Counted from the stretch's first letter, positions 20,862 through 32,162 are shown. The stretch: 64,000 nucleotides of DNA from Chondrus crispus (GCF_000350225.1 NW_005179373.1:361370-425369), one strand, 5' to 3'. A program made the numbers and translations. Notes: a model not told the origin generated them from the letters alone.

Positions 20862-23800
20862 GAGACCCACAGCTGAAAATCGCTGACATTCCATCTCGGG
20901 ACACCGCGTCACCTCCGCCCCCGAAGCCGGCGATCCGCGTTTTGGGGCGGAGACACGCTCGCCAAGCGAGCCCCTCCAACCCCGATCCGACGGGCATGGG
21001 GACGCTCCGCCGACCGTGGCGTCTTAACAACGGGAGGCGCTCCCCCGACGACAAGGCCGTGGAGCCAGTTTGTACACTGTCTCGACGTAATTACAAGGTC
21101 TACGCCGACCTTGGGATCACCACCTCCATCATGGTGCGTCAACTCACCATCCTGGACACGGGTGCCGGCTCCAATTTTGTCCGCGCCGACACCCTGCCCA
21201 AAGGATGGGAGAGCTTAATCGAACCGGGGGAAGTCCCGACGATCGCTGACGCGAATGGGCGGCCGTTACGAACAAGCGGGACCATCACCCTCGTTGTTCG
21301 ACTAGCCACTCGCACCATGAAATGCAAGTTCATCTTGTGCGAGCGCCTGGCAGCCCCCGTCATCCTGGGCTGTGACTTTAACGACAATTGTCGTTAAAGT
21401 CACAGCCCAGGTGGACAAACTTAAGTTTGTCCAGGCCATCTATCCACGTCGGAAGGTGGTCGAGCTCGATGACGGGACGAAAGTCCCCATCGTCAGAAAA
21501 CCGGCAACTCGTCGAGCCGAAGCACCTCCGCTCCCCTCGGAGCAGGAGTATGAAAACGACCCGGGTCGAGTTTCCCCCAAACTCAAGGTTTCTCGTCCGG
21601 TTATCATACCACCCAGGACGCAAGCCTGGGTGCATGTGACCAACGGTCGTACGGGTTTCTCCGTATTGGAACCCAACCCGCAGTTATATGCGAAACACCG
21701 CGTCTCCCTGTCGAATGGGGTCGCGCACATCACCGCACTTCGAAAGTTCAAGGTCTTGGTAGCCAACTTCGCCTCAGCCCCCAAGCGTCTCTCGAAGAAC
21801 CAGGTGCTGGAGTACGTTACCCCTCATCCGCGTGCCATGATACGCACCGCGATGCCTTTCGACGCCCTCCTAGCGGCGGAATTTACAGAAGGGGACAAGC
21901 CCCAATCTGAGAAGGGGGAGAAGCCCCCCCGGCTTCGTCGAAGGAAGAACCCCAAGAATTTGATGCTGTCTCCCTCCAACATCTGCCGTCACATGTCCGC
22001 ACGCGAGTACGTGACATGCTTACGCCGTACTCCCGTATGTGGAGTGGCGATCTCGTGGAAGTCCGGGCTACGCAGCACCGGATCGAACTCAACCCCGGCT
22101 CGAAGCCGTTTCGATGTCAGCCATATCGGGCTGGACCTCGGTCTCGACAAGGCGAAAAAGACGCCGTGGATGGGATGATCTCAAGCGGGGTCATCTCCCG
22201 ATCACAATCAGAATGGGCATCCCCGGTGGTTCTCATTTCCAAACCGGATGGATCCCTCCGTTTCTGCGTCGATTACAGACGTTTGAACGCGATGACAGTA
22301 CGGGACACTTACCCGATTCCTCGCATGGACGAGTGTCTGGACTCGCGCGGCGAAAGGAACGTGTTCACAACTCTAGATTGTAACTCGGGTTATTGGCAAA
22401 TCCCCGTTGCGGAAGAAGACCGTCCGAAAACCACGTTCATGTGTCATGCCGGTACTTATCAATTTAACCGAATGCCGTTCGGGCTAATGAACGCGCCCAC
22501 CACATTCCAACGGATGTTGGACATTCTCCTCTCTGGATACCGATGGAAGAGCCGCCTCATCTATCTACATGACATTATCATATTCTCGAATGATTATGAA
22601 ACTCATCTCAAGGATGTCAAGGATATTCTCTCTGCGTTACAACAAGAGGGGCTATCACTGAAATTGAACAAGTGTAAATTCTTTCAGGACTCCGTGGAGT
22701 ACTTGGGCCACATCATTCGACCCGGGGAACTTCATGTCCACCCGAAGAATGTCTCGGCTTTGGCCGAGGCCAAGCCGCCACGAACCCAGACCGAGCTCCG
22801 CTCGTTTCTGGGTATGTGTAGCGTGTACCGACGTTTCGTCGACCACTTCTCCAAGATTGCGGCGCCGTTGACGTCCATGCTGAAGAAGGGAGAGCCCGAT
22901 CGGCTCCCCGAACTGGACGAAGATGGCAGGTCTGCCTTCGAAGCTCTGAAGACTTGCCTGATTTCCCCGCCGATCTTGCGACTACCGCGGCTGGGGCTAC
23001 CGTATTCCCTCGACACGGATGCATCCGACGCCCAACTCGGTTGCACGTTATTACAGCAACACGAGGATGGTAACAGATACCCTGTCGGGTTCTGGTCGCG
23101 AACGTTCTCGTCGGCGGAAAGGAATTACTCCACGACGGAGAAAGAATGTTTGGCCACCGTGTGGGCCATTCAGACGCTGCGTCCTTACTTGGAACGCGAG
23201 CGATTTACGGTCAACACCGACCATCATTCCCTTCTCTGGTTAATGAATCTCGCCGACGCAAGCGGGCGTTTAGCACGGTGGCGCTTGCGCCTAGCCGAGT
23301 TTGACTTCGACGTCACGTACGTGAAGGGCATCAAGAATTGTCTTGCCGACGCCCTCAGTCGAATACCGTTTACAGGGGGCACAACCGTCCCCATCGACGA
23401 AGTAATACCGTGCTTCTCCGTTTTGGAGTTTCACGAAGACAAGCCGGAAGTGGAATCCGAGGAGTGGGACGACGACATTCACGACGGATGCTTCGCCCTC
23501 GCCCCCCGGCTTCCAAGGCCGCAATTACACACGACGAGATTGTACTCGCTCAACACTCCGACCCGTTCTGTAAGGAGATTGCTTCCCATCTTAAGAAGGG
23601 CAGGGTATGGCCCAAATTCGCCTCTCCAAGTTCTTCATGAACAAGGAAGGGGTAATTTGTCGGAAAGCGCACCTAGACGGTGTTGAGCAAATCTTCGTAC
23701 CAACCACTCTGCGCGAGCGAATGTTGTATATGGCGCTTTACCCCGCCGCCTCGGGACACCCCGGAGGCAGGCGTCTGTTCTACACATTAAGACAACGGTA

Positions 23801-25931
23801 CTACTGGCCGAGTATGTCCGTCGACGCATACGCCACAGTGAGAAGGTGCTCCGACTGTGCGAAAGCCCGCATTAAATTGCGTAAGCACAACGCGAAGTTG
23901 AAAACGTTCCCTCCGATGGGACCCTTGGAGTTTATCGCTATTGACATCCTCGGCGAACTCCCCAGAACACCAAGAGGCAATCGATACCTCTTGGTAATAT
24001 CTGATCGTTACTCAAAGCTGACCCGAGCGGTGCCGCTTAAGAGAATTACCGCCGAGACCGTTGCTCAGGCCTTCGTCACACACTGGGTCTTCGTATACGG
24101 AGCCCCAGTGAAACTACTCTCCGACAATGGGACTCAATTCAAGTCAAGATTCTTCCTTGCCGTGTGCAAAATCCTCCGCGTCGAAAGCGTGTTCACCACA
24201 GCGTATCACCCACAAGCTAATGGACAAGTGGAGAGGTTCAACCGCACCCTGGTATCCTCCCTACGGCACTACTTAGCCGACAACCAACGCGATTGGGACC
24301 AGTTCACGGACGCGCTAACCTACGGTTACAATTGTACCGTGAATCGCATGATCGGTATGAAGCCGTTTGATCTCGTGTTATCTCGGACGCCGGCGCCGCT
24401 TTCCATCCAAGAGACCCCTACTCTGGAAAAGGACGTCTCGCGGAAGCAATATAAGCTCCGTTTCTTAACGTGGTTGCGCGGGCTAATGTCAACAGCCCGC
24501 GACACGCTGCTCGCCGGTCAAGACCGCTATAAACGCGATTTCGACAAGAGATTGCGAACGCCGACACCGCACTACTCAATAGGTGATCAAGTCCTCATCG
24601 AGAGAGAGACATCCCTGCGAGTGGATGAGAAGACGGATAAAGACCGGGTCAATAACAAGTTGGCGCCCCGAACAGAAGGTCCGTTCCCGGTGGTGGCCCT
24701 TGACGAGCATACAGTGACCATCCTCAGAACGACGGGACTGAAGGATCGCGTCTCGACAGACCGCATTGTTAAAGCCCCTCCTCTCCGGACCGAGCTCACT
24801 GAACCAACACCCCCTGAGGTGACCGTCCCCGTCGACGACGACGCGGAATTCGCGCCCCCAACGGCGACCCCACCGGGAGAGGATGACCTCGACCAACGTG
24901 GCACGAGTAGATCCCCGCCAGAGTCGACCGACGTGGGGAGTCGGGACACTACTCGCAGCAGAAACGGGAGGGAGGACGCGAATAACCGCGCAGAAGAAAC
25001 CCGACCCCCTCAGTCGAAACCCATGATCCGGAAGACGGGGAGTCCCCCAACAACCGGATTAATGGACGCCCTTCGAGGCGACTCACGTACCCGGATCATA
25101 TCTCAACTGAATCCGAGATCCGCCCCTGTAGGCGAAAACCCCGTACCAGAGGACGACGTCCCCCCTTCACAACCACCCTCGCGGTTGGAGTCACAGCTCC
25201 CTGTTGAGCCTCCGCGGCTCCCCGCACAGGTGGGCGATACGCGAGACCGGACGGAGCAGACGAAAGAAGTTCCACAGTCCCCTTCAGTCCCTCTACAGAC
25301 GCGTACCGCGAAGGCGAGCCCTACGGCTCAGAACGCTTGCCCAACGACCCGCGCCCCGAACGGCGACGGGTCAGTGAGCAAACGAGCGAGTACCTTCACC
25401 AACAAGACACGTGACACGTGGGAAGGTCGTCATGGGAAAAATCAAGAGAAAATCTCCTGGGGCGAACGCACCATACCGGTAGTGATCACGGACTTCGCTC
25501 CCTGCTCCAATCGGACGCCGCTGGGTGCAGAAGAGATCACCGGGGGGCACGTTGCGAAAATGGCGTCTCTGTGTATCTTCGGTACCCCCCTCCTCCTCCC
25601 TTCCGGACGTCCTTCCTCCCCGGCATCCGCGGTTGATACCTCAGCTCAACGCGCGACCCCCACGCTCTCTGAGGCGACGAGACGGCCCCCTCCTACCGAG
25701 GAAGCCACAAACACCTACGTGGTCGAGGCTCTTACCGATCATAAGCCCGGAGCGAACGGAGTTCCGCTCTTCCGCGTTCGTTGGTACGGTTACGCGGCAG
25801 GTTATGACACCTGGGAGCCCGCGAACCATATCGACTATAACACCGTCGTGCGGTTCTGCAGACGGAAGCGTGTCCCCGTACCGAACGTCCAGCTATGGTC
25901 TACTCCGGGCAGCGTGGGGATAGACAATTAA
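20840..25931 (+). pseudogene. pol: pol of element 1: protease, RT, RNase H, integrase, chromodomain
   Basis: The pol frame opens inside the end of gag in the -1 frame. The protease has ILDTGAGSNFV and ends in VILGCDFND, where a 37-bp palindromic insertion breaks it. Further frame changes lie near 21,930, 23,505 and 23,605. The RT has MPFGLMNAPTTFQRML, but its catalytic box reads YLHD (22562-22573) instead of YLDD, so it should be inactive. RNase H (DTDASDAQLG, TDHHSLLWL), integrase (HX3H/CX2C-type zinc finger, catalytic DIL, LLSDNGTQF, NGQVERFN) and a C-terminal chromodomain (VRWYGYAAGYDTWEP) follow. This order identifies a chromovirus. The chromodomain would steer integration towards particular chromatin. 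A long hydrophilic linker separates integrase from chromodomain. Confidence 0.93.
21364..21433. repeat. abutting palindromes inserted in the protease
   Basis: A perfect 48-bp palindrome (21364-21411) is followed without a gap by a perfect 22-bp palindrome (21412-21433). Element 2 has the uninterrupted coding sequence here, so 37 bp (21388-21424) were gained in element 1. The gained bases are inverted copies of the left and right flanks, with AA shared at the junction. Confidence 0.92.
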
Positions 25932-26629
25932 CCCCCAAGCCGACCCTGGATTTGTCTCGTTTTCGGGTGTTGTTGCCCGCCGACTCACCAGGGGACCACC
26001 CGCGAATCCCTCGTGGTGAACCCTCGACCTTACAGTCGACTCATATCCGGTTAAGTTACAGCCGTGTAAGACCGGCTCCGTCCATGACCTTGCCGCCAGC
26101 CAAGGAACGACTCCTCGCGGCCTGGCACGTCCGAGCAGCGTCCCGCGTAACCGCGAGGGACCTTTCTTCTTCGGGTGAAGTAACCTCCCCCCCCGCGGTG
26201 TCAGCTACAAGCTGTGTGTATTCTTGGATCTGGGGCGGTACTCATGCCGAGACCAGGAGACCCCGGCTACAGAGGTCGTGTGTGAACCGCTCGGCTGTTC
26301 GCATCCCAAGGCGCCCCCATAATTGCCCTCAACGCCCCGGGTCACCCTCTCACGGACACTACGCGACTCGCCCTCAGGTGACGGTCGATCTACAAGGAGC
26401 TCTCACTCGTGGGGCCCCTTCCTTCCCGCGAACACCGCGAACGGGCCCCTCCGTCTCGAGCTGCGGAAAAACGACACCCCCCCGAAGCTTCTGCTTCGAG
26501 TTGTGTACACTGCTCGGCACAAGGCGCCTGCGTACGGCGATTGATAAGAGAAGGGGTCCCGTTTATCTTCTACTGTAACTCCTCTTCTCTTTTCTACACG
26601 CGCGTATCGCGTTACCCCGGGGTGCTCCT
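25932..26629. other. spacer between convergent pol and antisense gene, element 1
   Basis: 700 bp between the 3' ends of pol (+) and the antisense gene (-). GC-rich with scattered small inverted repeats, but without the regular hairpin array of element 2. A plus-strand frame overlaps it (25895-26578), but no homologue is seen in element 2. Confidence 0.5.
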
Positions 26630-28257
26630 TTACGAGGACGCACACCCGCCACATACCACGACTCCCCATACGTCGACGAGATCATCCTCGACCCCGGTGA
26701 CCGGAGCCACTGGTGCATCCGACGGGATCGACCCTTCCTCAGAATCGAGGGGGTCCCCCGCGACCGTCGCCGCCGCCGGGGCCGTCCCTCCCATCGGGGT
26801 GTCCACCACGACCGTGGTAACCCCCGCATCCACCGCCGTTTTGAGGCGCTTCACTCCCGCCACAAACTCGGCGTTGCTCACTAATTTCAAGAGTTCGTCC
26901 TCGGAGACGCCCAACTCGGCAAACATACGCCGCCGTACACCCGACTCCCCTTTCGAAGTCACCGATAGCGATTGCTCCCCAACCGTCGGCCTCTCGCCCC
27001 CCAGGGGAGCCTCCGGTTGTACCGGTCCACCCGGCTGACTTGCCGAGTCTTGACCCTCGCGGGGTGTGTACGGCGCAGCTACTGACGTTGACACAGGGAC
27101 CAGAGATCCCTGCATTAATTCCGGTTGAAGGCTCTTAAACGACCCCGGGTCGAGCCGGATCCAATTACCGGCGTTCGGTTCGCCGGCGTCGTCTCGCCGC
27201 CCCGGGGATGCGTTCGCGCGATCAGAGCGATCGTAATGGTGGCCCTGACCATAAGGCACCCGTGGCCAGTCAACCCGGTCATGAAGATCGAGCAGCGTAT
27301 TTAGCTGCTCGCAAACCCAAGCCCCACCAAGGACCCCTTCCAAGTCTAGCTTGCGCAACCATTGGACAAGCATGGTCGGCAACACGTATAACCGGCCGTC
27401 CAGCGATGACCAAATGAACCTTTCGCCACGATAGCGATCCATTTGCTGAGGAATATCATCCAACGCGGAGACTGCGGCGAGTCATTCAAACTCAAGCCGA
27501 AATACACCAGACAAGGTGGGACCTCCGCAACGAAGTCCGCAGGGACTTTGTACTGCGAAAACCAATGCGGTATCTGAGGATACCGCTCATACCGAGAACG
27601 CGGCTCGAAAGTCGTCGCTTCGATCCACTCGTAGGCGACAAACACGCCGAGAGCGTTGCGCATCCAACACTCGTATTTGAGCTTGTCGTAATACCCGGGG
27701 TTGCTTTCCCGTTCTACGTACCTCTCGTAGCGAGGTGGGAGGATCGGCTTATCCCGCGCCATGTATGCGATCCCCGGCTCCTCAACTCGCTCCGGTAGAT
27801 GATCCAACAATCGCCGCAGATTGGCGACGTAACCGCGATCGCCCTCTGTGCGATACGCCCACGCATCAAAGTCCCATTCTACGGTAATTGGGCGATTGCA
27901 CGGCGTTCTCGACAGCCGACGAACCAACGACGCTATGTATCTCTGACGTCGGTCACGCCCAATACGGCGGTACTTCGGCCAGACATGCTCGCCGTCCACC
28001 ACGACACGGTAGCAAAAATCGCGTGACCATACAGCTCGTAGGCTGAGACCCCCGGGGAGAGCACCGGTCACATCCGCGTACGACCGCACGAGATGTGTGT
28101 CCCGTAACCCCTCGGGAGCAAGGAATGGAGCCCGTTCGAATAGCAAGGGATCGTCGGACATGCCCTTGCCACGCAGCAACCGAGGGGACGGCCACCCCGG
28201 CACCTCTACCTCCTCCGTGTCCCCCGCTTCCCCGTAGGGGTTGCGGAACCGATCCAT
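26630..28257 (-). pseudogene. conserved antisense gene of element 1 (aORF), one frameshift
   Basis: Lies between pol and the 3' LTR on the opposite strand to gag-pol. It starts at ATG 28257, about 290 bp inside the 3' LTR. Frame one runs to about 27,450 and frame two continues to 26630, giving about 540 residues if joined. The homologue in element 2 (30436-32162) shares LLFERAPFL, LPGGLSL, RTPCNR, YRTEGDRGYVA, GVFVAYEWIE, VPADFVAE and WPRVPYGQGHH. About half of the N-terminal residues are identical by eye. The C-terminal third is low in complexity and acidic. There is no signal peptide, membrane segment, zinc finger or nuclease motif, so it does not look like an envelope. Function is unknown; position and conservation suggest an accessory role in the element's life cycle. 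Confidence 0.8.
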
Positions 28258-28534
28258 CGTCGCCGCGCCGACCCGGGCAAGACGCCTCTCCCATGACAAC
28301 TCGTTCCTTTCCGCGTACCGTGACAGCGTGGACTGCGTGGAGGACACTGCAAGAGGAAGGCGAAAACACACCGGCCGCGCGAGATGGAAAGTTGGAATAT
28401 TGGGGAAGACCGCCTCCGACAGGCTGGCTTGCAGAAACACACGCCTTCAGTTTACCCTCGGTCGCTGGTCCAAAAACCCCGATAATTCGGCGATGATTTC
28501 TACGGTACCTACACGCGGGGACGCGTGGTTCTCT

Positions 28535-28545
28535 AAGAAGGGGGA
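28535..28545 (+). other. polypurine tract, element 1
   Basis: AAGAAGGGGGA, two bases upstream of the 3' LTR; the expected primer for plus-strand DNA. Confidence 0.75.
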
Positions 28546-28547
28546 TC

Positions 28548-29195
28548 TGTAGTGCATTGTACTCGGTACCGGGACAGCTGTCCTGATCGGCCAAAAATCA
28601 CGCTCGCCGCCACCACGTGTACCACGGGTACACGTGGACTCCCCTGCCGCTCTACCGGACCTCCCCGTGGACACGTGTAATCCCTCCGCGACCCATAGGG
28701 CCTATGAGGGCTGTACTTGGTCCCCTCGGGGCTACATCCGTTATTTCCTAGTTATTCTAATTTACAGTATAATTTAGCGGCGCCATTACGGCGACGGGGA
28801 ACTATATAGTCAACCCGATACTCAAAGTAAAGAGGCACGAAGCCTCGGGCCTTTTACCTTGGTTTCTTGATTCCAGGTTGTAGCCTCGACTCGGTACTGG
28901 CTCGCCCATACCGACCAAGCCATCTACACCCCCTGGAATCCCAACTGCCTTCCCCGCGCGCGTCGATCACCCCGCGCGAGACCTACGTTAACCACTGTGC
29001 TCTCCGTCCTGCTAGCTCTGTTTTTCTCCTAATTCCTCCCCCTTTTATTGCTGACTACCTTGCTACTTTTCCACCGCGCAAGCGCGCCCGGATCCCGGTT
29101 CCGGTCATTCACCGGGTGGTCTCCCGAACTTCCTTACGCGTCCGAACGCGCGTCGCTCTGCCTACAGCCGCCACACGTGGCTGTAGTGCACGAAA
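28548..29195 (+). repeat. 3' LTR of element 1
   Basis: 648 bp, same length as the 5' copy with about six substitutions, including the final GACA changed to GAAA. Followed by the target duplication CGTGT. Confidence 0.95.
28801..28810. promoter_or_regulatory. self-complementary TATA box, 3' LTR of element 1
   Basis: ACTATATAGT, 544 bp from the start of the antisense gene on the minus strand; a candidate promoter element for it. Confidence 0.5.
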
Positions 29196-29200
29196 CGTGT

Positions 29201-29537
29201 TTTCGATATCGTACATTGCTTAAGTTTCAGATTCAGCTCCTTCGATCCAGTACTTTTCATATATCCGCGGCTTCGCTCATGTCCTAATGGATAGTTGTGA
29301 TGCACCAAATCACAGCTCGCGGTCTTCTGGTAGGAAAAGACCTCGCCCAAGAAGAGATAGGCTGCGTCGCGTACAAAGCGGAGAGCAATATCACTCTCCT
29401 TCTTCAAATCCTGTGAAGAGGAGGCTGTTTTATAATAATGATCCGGAACCATCTCTCAACAGGGTTCATTTGATGAGCTCCCAACACAGCATCCGCATAG
29501 CGGATGTAAGTTAAAAGTATCGGACGACCAAATGACC
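29201..29537. other. spacer between elements 1 and 2
   Basis: This is pre-insertion DNA separating the two retrotransposons, continuous with the sequence left of 17995 before element 1 inserted. It contains the candidate exon 29287-29506. Confidence 0.6.
29287..29506 (+). CDS. candidate first exon of the disrupted plus-strand gene
   Basis: ATG-initiated frame encoding a basic, Ser/Arg-rich N-terminus (MDSCDAPNHSSRSSGRKRP). It runs into a good splice donor (GATGTAAGTT) at about 29507, shortly before a stop. Element 2 is inserted 36 bp downstream, and the same strand resumes coding after the gap with the broken gene at 41270-43318. That makes this plausibly its first exon, with element 2 lying in the first intron. 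No domain is recognisable; the link across the gap is inference. Confidence 0.35.
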
Positions 29538-29889
29538 AAACCTGTCGTGCACTGAGGCCACGTGTGTCAGCCTCAGGCAGAGCACGCGTGTTCGGAACGC
29601 GGGGTGAGTGGGATACGGGAGACCACCCGGTGATAACCGGCAACGGGGTCCGGGCGCGCGTGCGCGGTAGGTAGAGTGGTAGGAAAGAAACAACACATGG
29701 AGCGTAGCAAGCAGTAGTGGGGCGAAGAGACAGCGAACGCGTGTACGGAAGAGGAGATTCGGGGAAGTGGATGGGCTCGCGTGGTGTCGCACAGAGTGGG
29801 CGAGGACCGGCGCGAGGCCACTACTGAGAATCCAGAAACATCGGAAAGAACCCAAGGCTTCGTGTCGTTTACTTTTGGGGCGGACGTCG

Positions 29890-29899
29890 ACTATATAGT
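29890..29899. promoter_or_regulatory. self-complementary TATA box, 3' LTR of element 2
   Basis: ACTATATAGT, 537 bp from the antisense-gene start on the plus strand, almost the same spacing as in element 1 (544 bp). Confidence 0.5.
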
Positions 29900-29982
29900 A
29901 GTCGCCGTCGGCAAAATAATAATAATAACCAACTAAATAGAGTGGTATGACAACCTTCGACACGCGGGGTGGACACGGGTAC

Positions 29983-30136
29983 ACGGGTACACGTGGAGTA
30001 TGACACGGGTATACGTGGGGTATGACACGGATATACGTGGGGTATGACACGGATATACGTGGGGTATGACACGGATATACGTGGGGTATGACACGGATAT
30101 ACATGGGGTATGACATGGATACACGTGGGGTATGAC
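29983..30136. repeat. seven 22-bp tandem units in the 3' LTR of element 2
   Basis: Unit consensus begins ACGGATATACGTGGGG and ends TATGAC. The other LTR (40872-40959) has four units. Each contains an ACGTG core typical of eukaryotic activator sites. Confidence 0.92.
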
Positions 30137-30189
30137 CACGTTTACAACGCGTCCTGTCATGCAACAAAGCGGTACAGTGCTCTACACAG

Positions 30190-30202
30190 CCCCCCTCTAA
30201 AA
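30190..30202 (-). other. polypurine tract, element 2
   Basis: In element orientation TTTAGAGGGGGG lies three bases from the 3' LTR. Confidence 0.65.
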
Positions 30203-30435
30203 ATAGAGCGTCCCCGCGAACCATGATTTCGGCGGGGAGTGGGCCGCCCTGGACAGCGTACAATCTCCCGGCGGCGCGGCAGCGCGCGGGGAGGGGTCGC
30301 GCTCTGATACGGAGGGTAGTACGGTACCGGGTACCGGAGTAGTGCAAAGGTCAAATTCCTGAGGCGTCCCGTTTGACGTGCTGGCATCGAGGTTCCGGAC
30401 AACCCTCAAACGTCCCGCGCGACCGGAAGGGGAAA

Positions 30436-32162
30436 ATGGAGACCTTCGGGGTGCGGTCGGTCGACCGTGACGGGGACTGGCCTCGCCCGGGGGACTTGTG
30501 GGGACGGAATATGTACGATGATGCACTTCTTTTTGAGCGGGCGCCCTTCTTGACACCAGCGGCCTTGCGCGATACGGAGTTGATTCAGTGTTATGCTGCA
30601 GCGACGGGGGAACTCCCGGGGGGACTCAGTCTTGCAGCTGTGACATCCGGGGACTTCACACACCGTTTGATGGTGGAGCCGGAGTTGCTACGCCCGGACT
30701 GTCGGCGGGTGAACACGCGTGCCAAGGTGGCTTTCGTGGAACGGATACGGCAGCGGATGCGCCGAACACCCTGCAATCGGCTCGTCCCCCGTGCGTGGGA
30801 CCTAGATACGTGGTCCTATCGCACGGAGGCCGATCGAGGGTATGTCGCCGGATTGAAGCGGGTGATGGACAACCTCCGCATACGAGAGGAGGAACCAGCG
30901 GTTGAGCTGATGGCTTGGAGCGAGGCGATCCTCCCTCCAGGGTTCGAGAGTCAACCGGACCCGCGGAGGGGGCCCACCATGCACAACAAGCTGAAATATG
31001 AGCGCCGTATGCGCAACCGGATGGGAGTCTTTGTGGCGTACGAGTGGATAGAAGTGACGTCGTTTGAACGCGACGTTCTGACCGCTCGGTATCCCGAGTC
31101 ACCCGCTTGGTTTGCGCAGTACGAAGTCCCTGCGGACTTCGTTGCGGAGCTACCACCGTGTTTGGTGCATTATGGAATGAGTATGATGGCGGACCCTCAA
31201 TCCTCCCGCTGGATGGTGTTTCTGAGCGAGTGGCTCGCCATCCTCGCAAAACGCTTTTTGTGGTCGACTTACGACGGGCGGTTGTAAGTCCTCCCAACGA
31301 TGATTGTGGAGTGGTTGCGTCGCTTGGACCTGACGCGAGTGTTAGGCGGAGCGGTATTTCAGGAGCGCTTACAAGCCCTGTTAGATCTCCACGAGACCAT
31401 TGATTGGCCTCGTGTACCCTATAATCAGGGGCATCACTTTGATAACCCCGATCAAGGCATTACTCCCCGGGGCGGAGGTACGACGCGGGTCGGTCTGACC
31501 GCGGAAATTGGGTACGGATCGAGTCCGGTACATTAACTCTTGCCCAGCCCGAGTACGTGCGGGGGGCGGAGGAGGTCGACGCCGGGGGTGGTGGTGGAGG
31601 GACTCGCGTTCGGGGGCGCGAGGTCGGCGCCGTGGGAGAAACCCGTGTTTCACGCGTACGGAGACGCGGCGTGGGATTGGCGAAGGGACTCGGTGTCTCG
31701 CGCGATCAGGGTTCCGCGGGGGGACTCACGCCGGTAGCCGGCGTCACGCCGGCTACAGCCGACGTGGAGATGGCCGTTGACGAAGGACCTGTAGGTCAGT
31801 CTTCCACGGTGGATGGGGAATGCGATCCGACCATGATGTCGGACGCGGAGTTACGCTTGCTGCTGAGTCATCCCCGCCTCCGAGAGACAGTGCGGCGTGT
31901 CGTGGCCGAAGCGACCCCGACAGGGGAGGCGGAGAGGCCCGTTCCGTTCGTAGCGAGGGGGAGTGCGGCGATTGAGCCCACTCTATCGGTCGCCTCTGGC
32001 ACGGTCGCGGGGGAACCAGTTCCCGTCGCGGAGCGCTCGGGAGCGGACTTGGTGGTAACAGCGGCGGAGCCGACGGGGGTGTCGAGAGCGGGAGTGGCGT
32101 CCGAGAGGGAGGCTGTGCCGGAGGAGGCCCTTGCCGACTACGAGGAAGAAGGCGCCCCGTGA
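30436..32162 (+). pseudogene. conserved antisense gene of element 2 (aORF), stop and frameshift
   Basis: Homologue of the antisense gene of element 1, also between pol and the 3' LTR and opposite to gag-pol. Start at ATG 30436, 250 bp inside the LTR. The first frame reaches a TAA at 31285-31287, where element 1 has Tyr. It continues in frame (VLPTMIVEWLRRLDL) to about 31,500, where a single-base shift moves the rest to the frame ending at 32162. Shared blocks include LLFERAPFL, LPGGLSL, RTPCNR, YRTEADRGYVAGL, GVFVAYEWIE, VPADFVAE and WPRVPYNQGHH. The C-terminal part is acidic and Ala/Val/Glu-rich, as in element 1. No known domain is seen. The lesions in the two elements differ, so both probably derive from an intact gene of about 550 codons. 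Confidence 0.8.

Larger units (their letters stand above)
18000..29195 (+). mobile_element. Ty3/gypsy chromovirus, element 1 (11.2 kb)
   Basis: Complete LTR retrotransposon with two 648-bp LTRs that begin TGTAGTGCA and end in GCACGACA (GCACGAAA in the 3' copy). The flanking 5-bp duplication is CGTGT at 17995-17999 and 29196-29200. The order is LTR, PBS-like site, gag, pol (protease, RT, RNase H, integrase, chromodomain), antisense gene, purine tract, LTR. By eye the LTRs differ at about six positions, so insertion is recent. The coding part nevertheless carries a gag stop, a 37-bp palindromic insertion, several pol frameshifts and a substituted RT catalytic Asp. It was therefore probably mobilised in trans or damaged during its last replication. 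Confidence 0.95.
29543..30186 (-). repeat. 3' LTR of element 2
   Basis: 644 bp, with seven 22-bp tandem units (29983-30136) against four in the other LTR. The termini in element orientation are TGTAGAGCAC and GTGCACGACA, close to those of element 1. Confidence 0.95.

Noticed and set aside
25895-26578. Plus-strand frame after pol in element 1 as an env gene
   Set aside because: No signal peptide or membrane segment, no counterpart in element 2, and it overlaps the end of pol.
26630-28257. Antisense gene as a chance shadow frame
   Set aside because: It does not overlap gag or pol, and the homologue in element 2 conserves protein motifs at the same relative place and strand.
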